NCBI RefSeq assembly: GCF_023516495.1
Contig: NZ_JAMGBC010000001.1
Span: 372,001-436,000 of the forward strand
Direction: 5' to 3'
From: Sphingomonas anseongensis
GTDB lineage: Bacteria; Pseudomonadota; Alphaproteobacteria; Sphingomonadales; Sphingomonadaceae
Length of the DNA: 64,000 nt
The notes beneath the pieces were generated by a model that was not told the origin of the DNA, did not search any database, and saw nothing but the letters and a program-made list of their open reading frames with translations. Made by a program: the position numbers and the translations under genes. This document shows, in pieces, positions 25,952 through 32,288 of the stretch. How positions within the stretch are numbered: the first letter of the stretch is position 1; each line of letters starts with the position of its first letter.

Positions 25952-27093
25952 GCGTTCGCTCTTCCACTTGGCAGGGTAAAATGGAAAGCCGTCCCGCCTG
26001 ACTTGGGTTGCTCGAACCAGATCCGGCCGCCGTGGGCTTCGACTATCGTTCTGCAGATCGAAAGGCCAATTCCCATGCCGTTCGACTTGGAGGTCACAAA
26101 CGGCTGGAAGAGCTGGGCAGCAATCGCCTCGCTGATTCCGCTCCCGCTGTCCTCCACGGTGATTCGAACCTGATTGCCTTCCGGCCGCGTGCGAATGACA
26201 AGCAATTTCGCCGGGCCTTCCAGCATCGCATCGATAGCGTTGCGGATCAGGTTCACCATCACCTGTTGAATTTGAATCCGGTCAACCATCACGAGGTCGG
26301 CTGCAGGAGACAGTGACAATTGCACGTCGATTCCGTGCTCCCGAGATCCCACGAGCGCGAGGGCATTCGCCTCGTTGATGAGCTGCTGCAGGCTCTCCAC
26401 GCGGCGCTCGATTTCGCCGCGACTCATGAAATCCCGGAGCCGGCGAACGATCTGGCCTGCTCTGACGGCCTCGTTGGCAGCCTCTCCCATGGCCTCTCGA
26501 ACGGTTGCCAGGGTCTCTTCGTCGCTGCTCGCTCCGAGTAAGTCGCGCGCCGTTTCACAATAAGCGGAGAGGGCTGTCAGCGGCTGGTTAAGTTCGTGCG
26601 CGAGCGACGACGCCAGGGTTCCCATTTCGCTCAGGCGCCCGACGTGCGCGAGTTCCGACTGGAGGTCCTGGAGACGCAGCAAAGTTTGCTGCCGCTCCGT
26701 GAGGTCACGCATGAAGCCGGTGAAAATGCGCCGCGACCCCAGCCACGCTTCCCCTACCGCCAACTCGATTGGAATGGTGTTTCCGTCGCGATGGAGGGCC
26801 GTGGTTACCCTGCCGATGCCAATGATCTTCCGCTGCCCCGTTCGAAGATAATTCTCGAGATACTGGTCGTGCCGCTCGCGATCGGGCGAAGGCATGAGCA
26901 TGCTGACGTTCTGGCCCACGACGTCCTGCTCGCGATAACCGAACATTTTTTCCGCGGCAGCGCTGAAGGACAAGATCAGACCGACTTCATCGATCACAAC
27001 CATCGCGTCGGGAACAGTCGCCAGAATCGAGCGAAGATGAGACTCCGCTTCGGGAGGTGCTTCGGAAGACGGCTCGTTCATCAGGTGGGTCAT
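25948..27093 (-). CDS. fixL: FixL-type oxygen-sensing histidine kinase
   Basis: 381 residues from ATG 27093; the longer frame to 27315 is unsupported and ATG 27081 is possible. No membrane segment, so soluble, unlike Rhizobium FixL. The PAS domain at about 18-130 matches FixL heme-PAS: TVPDAMVVIDEVGLILSF, VGQNVSMLMPSPDRERHDQYLENY with the proximal-heme His75, and IIGIGRV. The kinase domain has His166 in LAHELNQPLTALSAYCE and the GIGLSICRTIVEAHGG ATP lid. It should autophosphorylate when oxygen leaves the heme and pass phosphate to FixJ, encoded next in the operon. Confidence 0.9.
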   Translation of the reverse strand: MTHLMNEPSSEAPPEAESHLRSILATVPDAMVVIDEVGLILSFSAAAEKMFGYREQDVVGQNVSMLMPSPDRERHDQYLENYLRTGQRKIIGIGRVTTALHRDGNTIPIELAVGEAWLGSRRIFTGFMRDLTERQQTLLRLQDLQSELAHVGRLSEMGTLASSLAHELNQPLTALSAYCETARDLLGASSDEETLATVREAMGEAANEAVRAGQIVRRLRDFMSRGEIERRVESLQQLINEANALALVGSREHGIDVQLSLSPAADLVMVDRIQIQQVMVNLIRNAIDAMLEGPAKLLVIRTRPEGNQVRITVEDSGSGISEAIAAQLFQPFVTSKSNGMGIGLSICRTIVEAHGGRIWFEQPKSGGTAFHFTLPSGRANA

Positions 27094-27188
27094 AGCAATT
27101 CGACGGCGTAATGGCAGTTTCGATCCCGACGGACGGCTAGGATACTTACGTATGCAACCGCGCCGGCCTGGTCGATATTCACGGCCCA

Positions 27189-27350
27189 ATGATCGAAGCA
27201 GCAAATGGCCCGGAAGACTCAGAAAAGGCAGACCTCGTTCGCCGCCTTGCCCGCTATCGTCGCCGTGTCGAGGCTGAGGGGCGCGTTCGCTCTGTAAAGC
27301 TGATCGATCACGCAATCAGGGATAGCTCGAAAAACCTCGAGGATACCTAG
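27189..27350 (+). CDS. Possible small protein
   Basis: 53 codons from ATG to TAG. The product, rich in Arg, Glu and Asp (KADLVRRLARYRRRVEAEG, then KLIDHAIRDSSKNL), looks like a charged helical peptide rather than random translation. There is no clear ribosome site and no family match that I can recall. It lies upstream of nrdJ in the same direction. Confidence 0.35.
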   Translation: MIEAANGPEDSEKADLVRRLARYRRRVEAEGRVRSVKLIDHAIRDSSKNLEDT

Positions 27351-27386
27351 AGTGCGAATTGCGAGCAGCCTATCCAAGTACCCCAT

Positions 27387-27400
27387 TTGCGATGGATCAA
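27387..27400. promoter_or_regulatory. FNR/FixK-like box upstream of nrdJ
   Basis: TTGCG-ATGG-ATCAA matches 8 of 10 positions of the FNR/FixK consensus TTGAT-N4-ATCAA, with a perfect right half. It ends 54 bp before the nrdJ start, a suitable distance for activation. Confidence 0.5.
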
Positions 27401-27424
27401 TACCGAATATGTTGTGATCCGTAA

Positions 27425-27449
27425 CCTCCTCACCACAAAATGTGGGAGG
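27425..27449 (+). promoter_or_regulatory. Hairpin that can mask the nrdJ ribosome site
   Basis: CCTCC-T-CAC at 27425-27433 pairs with GTG-GGAGG at 27442-27449, giving eight base pairs with one bulged T and an eight-base loop. The 3' arm is the nrdJ Shine-Dalgarno sequence itself. Confidence 0.45.
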
Positions 27450-27454
27450 GTGGA

Positions 27455-29662
27455 ATGTTCTTCGACGTGGCGCTGGCGGAAGAAATCTGGACCGCGAAGT
27501 ACCGGTTCCAGACGAGCGCTGGCGAAGGCGATGACAGCTTTGCGGCGACTGCCGCTCGTGTGGCGAGAGCAGTCGCGGCACGAGAGTCGCCCGAATGCCG
27601 AAGCTCGTGGGAAACTCGCTTCCGCGACGCGATCCAGGACTTCCGGTTCATCCCCGCCGGCCGGGTTCTCGCCGGCGCAGGTACGGATCGCGCAGTTACA
27701 CTGTTCAACTGCTTCGTGATGGGCACGATCCCCGACAGTCTGGACGGTATCTTCGAGCATCTGAAACAGGCGGCGCTGACCATGCAACAGGGAGGCGGCG
27801 TCGGAATGGACTTCTCGACCGTTCGTCCCCGCGGTGCGCTGGTGAAGGGCGTAGCCGCCGACGCCTCCGGTCCCCTTACGTTCATGGACTGCTGGGATTC
27901 GATGTGCCGGACCGTCCATTCGGCGGGACAGCGGCGCGGAGCGATGATGGGGTGCCTTCGTATCGATCATCCCGACATCGAAGCGTTCATCGATGCGAAG
28001 CGCGACCCCGCCCGCTTTCGCAACTTCAACGTGTCGGTGCTTGTGACAGATGCATTCATGGCCGCGCTTGGAAGCGATTCCGACTGGCCCCTGACGTTCG
28101 GCGGCGAGACGATCAGAACGGTGCGTGCGCGCGAGCTTTGGGAAAAGCTGACACGCGCGACCTACGATGTCGCGGAGCCCGGGGTGATCTTCGTCGATCG
28201 AGTGAATGCCCAGAACAATCTGGCCCATTGCGAGACGATCAGCGCAAGCAATCCATGCGGCGAGCAGATGCTTCCGCCATATGGCGCTTGCTTGCTCGGC
28301 TCCATCAATCTTGCGCGGCTGGTCGAGCGGCCGTTCGAGGAGGGTGCACAGCTCGACGAAAAGCAGCTGGGGGAGCTGACGCGCACAGCCGTCAGAATGC
28401 TCGACAATGTCATCGACATCTCACGCTATCCACTGCCGGAGCAGGAGGAGGAAGCGAAAGCGAAGCGGCGAATCGGTCTTGGAATTACGGGCTTGGCCGA
28501 CGCACTCCTCTTCTGCGGCGCGGCCTACGGGGGCAGCGACGCCGTGGCATTGACCCGCAGCTGGCTCGGCACAATCAAGCGCGAGGCCTATCGCGCCTCG
28601 GCCGAGCTCGCCGCTGAGAAGGGGCCGTTTCCCCTTTACGACAAGTCGATGCTCGACCGTCCGAATCTGGCTTCGCTGGACGAAGAGACGCGCGCTCTCG
28701 TCGCCAAGCATGGCCTTCGCAACGGCTGCCTTACTTCGATCGCGCCGACGGGCACGACCTCGCTTCTCGCCGGTAACGTCAGTTCCGGCATCGAACCGGT
28801 CTTCGCCTTCTCCTACACGCGCAAGATCCGCCGGCCCGACGGCACGACGCGCGAGGAGAAGGTCGAGGATTTTGCCATTCGCGAGTGGCGCCGGCTGAAG
28901 GGCGACGCACCCCCGCCGCCGGAGCTTTTCGTAAGCGCTCAGACTCTATCGCCCTCAGATCACCTCACCATGCAGGCCGCCGCCCAGGCTCTGATCGACA
29001 GCTCCATCTCCAAGACGGTCAACTGTCCTGAGGAGATCAGCTTCGAGGACTTCGCCGACATTTACGTCGAAGGCTATCACCTCGGCTGCAAGGGCCTGAC
29101 CACATACCGCCCCAATGCGGTCACCGGGTCGGTTCTGAGCGTCGCCGAAACGAAGGCATCGAGCAATGAGGAAGTGCTCGAGCCTCGCGCCGAGCAGCTG
29201 CACGGCACGACCTACAAGCTCAAATGGCCGGAGAGCCCGCATGCGGTCTACATCACGATCAACGACCTCGACCAGGATGGCGAGAGGCGCCCGTTCGAGA
29301 TGTTCATCAACTCCAAGAACATGGAGCATTACGCCTGGACGCTTGGTCTAACGCGGATGGTGTCCGCAGTGTTCAGGAGAAGCTCCGACGTTGCGTTCGT
29401 AGCCGAGGAGCTGAAGGCGGTTTTCGACCCGCGCGGAGGCGCGTGGATGCAGGGCCGCTACGTCCCCTCGCTTCTCGCGGCCATCGGCGACATCGTCGAG
29501 CGGCACCTTGGCGGGCTGGGGCCCCAGCTAGTCGAAGCCGGTGGATTCGAAGCGGCTTCGGCAAAGCCGATGCCGCAATGTCCGCAATGCGGAGCGTCGG
29601 CGCTGGTGAAGGTCGAGGGCTGCAACAACTGCCTGGAGTGCGGCTATTCCAAATGCGGTTGA
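27455..29662 (+). CDS. nrdJ: Adenosylcobalamin-dependent class II ribonucleotide reductase
   Basis: 735 residues from ATG 27455, which follows GGAGG at 27445-27449; ATG 27440 lies before that site. It makes deoxyribonucleotides without oxygen, using vitamin B12. Visible: the redox Cys in VTLFNCFVMG, the thiyl-radical motif NPCGEQMLPPYGACLL, MLDNVIDISRYP, APTGTTSLLAGNVSSGIEPVF, and a C-terminal zinc-ribbon CPQCGASALVKVEGCNNCLECG with final cysteines for thiol transfer. The gene is of the short class II type. Convergent with hemN, with one base between the stops; both serve low-oxygen growth. Confidence 0.92.
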   Translation: MFFDVALAEEIWTAKYRFQTSAGEGDDSFAATAARVARAVAARESPECRSSWETRFRDAIQDFRFIPAGRVLAGAGTDRAVTLFNCFVMGTIPDSLDGIFEHLKQAALTMQQGGGVGMDFSTVRPRGALVKGVAADASGPLTFMDCWDSMCRTVHSAGQRRGAMMGCLRIDHPDIEAFIDAKRDPARFRNFNVSVLVTDAFMAALGSDSDWPLTFGGETIRTVRARELWEKLTRATYDVAEPGVIFVDRVNAQNNLAHCETISASNPCGEQMLPPYGACLLGSINLARLVERPFEEGAQLDEKQLGELTRTAVRMLDNVIDISRYPLPEQEEEAKAKRRIGLGITGLADALLFCGAAYGGSDAVALTRSWLGTIKREAYRASAELAAEKGPFPLYDKSMLDRPNLASLDEETRALVAKHGLRNGCLTSIAPTGTTSLLAGNVSSGIEPVFAFSYTRKIRRPDGTTREEKVEDFAIREWRRLKGDAPPPPELFVSAQTLSPSDHLTMQAAAQALIDSSISKTVNCPEEISFEDFADIYVEGYHLGCKGLTTYRPNAVTGSVLSVAETKASSNEEVLEPRAEQLHGTTYKLKWPESPHAVYITINDLDQDGERRPFEMFINSKNMEHYAWTLGLTRMVSAVFRRSSDVAFVAEELKAVFDPRGGAWMQGRYVPSLLAAIGDIVERHLGGLGPQLVEAGGFEAASAKPMPQCPQCGASALVKVEGCNNCLECGYSKCG

Positions 29663-29663
29663 G

Positions 29664-30977
29664 CTAGACCGCAGTGACGTGGGTGGCGGTCGAGGAGGGC
29701 AGGTAGGTATCGAACGCGGCAGCGACTGTCCGGACCAGGGGCCGGCCTTCGTCCGTCACCTCGATCCGATTGCCGGAGCGTCGGATGAGGCCATCCTTTT
29801 CGAGCTGGTCGAGGGGAGCGTCGACGGATGCGACGTCAGCCCGGTAACTGCACATCAACTGCTCGATGACCTCGGCGCGCCGGATGTCCTCCGGCGTGGT
29901 CATGCAACCCCGAACCGTCGCCAGCCGCCCCTCCGCTATCCGCCTTTCATAATCCGGGATCTTGGTCGCATTCTGAACGAATCCCTCCGAAAGGTGTCCG
30001 ATCGCGGACGCTCCGAAGCCGATCAGGCTGGCACATTTGTCGGTGGTATATCCCTGGAAGTTGCGGCGTAGGGTGCCCTGCTCGGCAGCAACGGCCAGCG
30101 TGTCACCTGGCAATGCGAAATGATCGATCCCGATTTGTCGATAGCCTGCGCTCGTAAGCGCGCGGGCGATGGCACTGGCCTGCGCTTGGCGCTCCGCCGC
30201 GCCCGGCAGCGCGTGCTCGCTGATCTTGCGTTGATGGGCCTTGAAGGACGGGACATGCGCATAGCCGAACACCGAAAGCCTGTCCGGCTGCAGCCTCAAC
30301 GCGTGCTCAACCGTATCCAGGCATGAAGCCACCGTTTGGAACGGGAGCCCGTAGATCAGGTCGAGGTTGACCGCTGGAATGCCCGATGTGCGCAACATCG
30401 TCACAGCCGCATCTGTGGTGGAGAAACTTTGAACCCGATTGATGGCCTGTTGGACAATTGGATCGAAGCTTTGCACGCCCAGGCTGGCGCGGTTGACCCC
30501 GGCCAAGCCCAGCGCGCGTGCCAGCTGATACGTCAAGGTCCGCGGATCCACCTCGACGGCATTTTCGGCGCAATGGTCAATGCGGAAGGCTGCCTCGACC
30601 GCTTCGCGGAGTTTGGCCACATCCGCAGGCGTGAGCAGTGTCGGCGAGCCGCCTCCCCAGTGAAGGTGGCCGACTGTCGGCCGCGATCTCATCCGCTCCG
30701 AAACAAGCTCGATCTCGCGGACAAGCGTATCGACATAGCGGCTTACAGGCGCCTGCCGGCGGGTTACCGTCGTGTGGCAGGCGCAATACCAGCACATCTG
30801 CCTGCAGAAAGGGACGTGCAGGTAGACGGAAATTCTCGAGCCTTCGCCAATTGATCGGAGCCAGGACCCGTATATGGTTCCATCCACCCCGGCGGAGAAG
30901 TTGGGAGCCGTTGGGTAGCTCGTGTATCGCGGCACGGGCATTTGGGCGTACCGAGCATAGGTTTCCGGAGAAATCAT
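29664..30977 (-). CDS. hemN: Oxygen-independent coproporphyrinogen III dehydrogenase
   Basis: 437 residues from ATG 30977 (MISPETYARYAQMPVPRYTSYPTAPNF), which is the usual N-terminus of HemN; the frame opens at 31025. Radical-SAM enzyme that decarboxylates coproporphyrinogen III in heme synthesis when oxygen is scarce. The cluster cysteines are Cys58, Cys62 and Cys65 in HVPFCRQMCWYCACH; HWGGGSPTLL and GVNRASLGVQSFD are also typical. An FNR-like box lies 35-48 bp upstream of the start. Confidence 0.94.
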   Translation of the reverse strand: MISPETYARYAQMPVPRYTSYPTAPNFSAGVDGTIYGSWLRSIGEGSRISVYLHVPFCRQMCWYCACHTTVTRRQAPVSRYVDTLVREIELVSERMRSRPTVGHLHWGGGSPTLLTPADVAKLREAVEAAFRIDHCAENAVEVDPRTLTYQLARALGLAGVNRASLGVQSFDPIVQQAINRVQSFSTTDAAVTMLRTSGIPAVNLDLIYGLPFQTVASCLDTVEHALRLQPDRLSVFGYAHVPSFKAHQRKISEHALPGAAERQAQASAIARALTSAGYRQIGIDHFALPGDTLAVAAEQGTLRRNFQGYTTDKCASLIGFGASAIGHLSEGFVQNATKIPDYERRIAEGRLATVRGCMTTPEDIRRAEVIEQLMCSYRADVASVDAPLDQLEKDGLIRRSGNRIEVTDEGRPLVRTVAAAFDTYLPSSTATHVTAV

Positions 30978-31011
30978 GTCCGTAAAGCTACGGATCAAAA
31001 GCCGGCTTTCG

Positions 31012-31025
31012 TTGATGTACATCAC
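31012..31025. promoter_or_regulatory. FNR/FixK box between hemN and moaA
   Basis: TTGAT-GTAC-ATCAC matches 9 of 10 consensus positions of TTGAT-N4-ATCAA. Its centre lies about 41 bp before the hemN start codon and 80 bp before the moaA start, so it could serve either gene. Confidence 0.65.
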
Positions 31026-31099
31026 TCAAGGTGGAAGCGCTGCTGCTAGGCGCTCGGCGGAAGCGAGTGGTGAACGATAGCGTGGCGCTCCCAGGACCG

Positions 31100-32080
31100 A
31101 TGATCGACAGTTTCGGCCGCAAGATCACTTACGTTCGGCTTTCCGTCACCGATCGCTGTGACCTGCGGTGTCGTTACTGCATGGCCGAAAAGATGACCTT
31201 CCTGCCCCGCAGTGAAGTGCTGACGCTGGAGGAACTGGCGCAGCTGGCCGACCTTCTCATTGGCCGGGGCGTTCGCAAGATTCGGCTGACGGGTGGTGAG
31301 CCTTTGGTGCGCAAGGGCGTCGAGCATCTCGTCGCCGATCTCGGCACACGGGTCGGCATGGGACTCGACGAGCTGACGATGACGACGAACGGAACTCAGC
31401 TCCCCCGATACGCCCGTTTGCTGTCTGATGCGGGGATACGTCGCATCAATGTCAGCCTCGACAGCCGCGATCCCGAACGCTTCCGCTACATCACCCGCCG
31501 CGGCGACCTCGACCAGGTCCTTCGTGGCATCGACGCGGCTGCCGAAGCGGGCTTGAAGATCAAGATCAACATGGTCGCCCTCAAGAACATCAACGAGCAT
31601 GAAATAGAGCCCATGCTGGTCTGGTGCAGCGAGCAGGGGTTCGATCTGACGCTGATCGAAACCATGCCCTTGGGAAATGTCGAGGAAGATCGGACGACAC
31701 ATTACTTGCCGCTGAGCGACGTCAAGACGCGGCTCGATCGGGAATTCACGCTTGTCCCATCGTTTGCACGCACCGGGGGTCCGGCTCGCTACTGGGAGAT
31801 TGACGGTCTCGGCGTGAGGCTGGGGATGATCACGCCTCTCACCAACAATTTCTGCGACGGCTGCAATCGGATCCGAATTTCAGCGACGGGCACTGTTTAC
31901 GGCTGCCTCGGGCACGATCAGAAGGTCGAGCTTCGCGAGGCGTTGCGCTCGGGAAGTCAGGACCTCGTCGACGAGGCCCTCGACAAGCTGCTCAAGGGCA
32001 AGCCGCGGAAGCATGAATTTGCAATTCGGGCTGGAGAGGCGCCGGCGGTGGCGCGACACATGAGCGTAACGGGTGGCTGA
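31100..32080 (+). CDS. moaA: GTP 3',8-cyclase MoaA (molybdenum cofactor)
   Basis: 326 residues from ATG 31100 (MIDSFGRKITYVRLSVTDRC), which has AGGA upstream; GTG 31070 and GTG 31031 would extend it. First step of molybdopterin synthesis, needed by NarG. Radical-SAM cysteines are Cys20, Cys24 and Cys27 in CDLRCRYC; the second cluster uses Cys252, Cys255 and Cys269 (NNFCDGCNRIRIS, YGCLGH). The C-terminus ends in Gly-Gly, required for activity in the family. It precedes the nar genes, which fits co-expression. Confidence 0.93.
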   Translation: MIDSFGRKITYVRLSVTDRCDLRCRYCMAEKMTFLPRSEVLTLEELAQLADLLIGRGVRKIRLTGGEPLVRKGVEHLVADLGTRVGMGLDELTMTTNGTQLPRYARLLSDAGIRRINVSLDSRDPERFRYITRRGDLDQVLRGIDAAAEAGLKIKINMVALKNINEHEIEPMLVWCSEQGFDLTLIETMPLGNVEEDRTTHYLPLSDVKTRLDREFTLVPSFARTGGPARYWEIDGLGVRLGMITPLTNNFCDGCNRIRISATGTVYGCLGHDQKVELREALRSGSQDLVDEALDKLLKGKPRKHEFAIRAGEAPAVARHMSVTGG

Positions 32081-32094
32081 CAGGTGAGTCGCAA

Positions 32095-32108
32095 ATGATC
32101 TGCATCAT
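32095..32108. promoter_or_regulatory. FNR-like box upstream of the nar operon
   Basis: ATGAT-CTGC-ATCAT is symmetric and matches 8 of 10 positions of the FNR consensus, missing only the outermost bases. It lies 180 bp before narK and upstream of an intrinsic terminator. Confidence 0.45.
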
Positions 32109-32139
32109 CGCCTCCGACCGTCAGGACTGGCAGAGCCAG

Positions 32140-32251
32140 GGCCAGGAAGCGGTCCCGTTCAGCCCGAGCCCGACTTCCGCAGAGGTTTTGGCCCATCCCC
32201 TCAGCCTCTGCAATGAGCCCCGGCCACCCAATGGCCCGGGGCTCTTTTTTT
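32140..32251 (+). ncRNA. Candidate structured leader or small RNA before narK
   Basis: If the FNR-like box at 32095-32108 drives transcription at the usual distance, RNA would start near 32143 and meet a terminator ending at 32251. In between, CAGAGG (32180-32185) pairs with CCTCTG (32205-32210) and GGAAG near 32152 can pair with CTTCC near 32175. That gives one or two hairpins then a terminator, as in attenuated leaders or a 110-nt small RNA. The start site is inferred; no known RNA family recognised. Confidence 0.35.
32215..32251 (+). terminator. Intrinsic terminator between moaA and narK
   Basis: GAGCCCCGG pairs perfectly with CCGGGGCTC across a short loop and is followed directly by seven T. 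It ends 37 bp before narK, leaving little room for a separate promoter. Confidence 0.88.
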
Positions 32252-32288
32252 ACTGCCGCCATGTGCGTTCCGGGAGAGGGACGAATTC

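Larger units (their letters stand above)
27094..27454. other. fixL / nrdJ divergent region
   Basis: 361 bp. It contains a possible 53-codon gene at 27189-27350, an FNR-like box at 27387-27400 and a hairpin that can mask the nrdJ ribosome site. No FixJ or FNR site recognised next to fixL itself. Confidence 0.5.

Noticed and set aside
32100-32251. Molybdenum-cofactor riboswitch before narK
   Set aside because: The location near moaA made it worth considering, but I could not match the sequence or hairpin order to the known Moco RNA motif.
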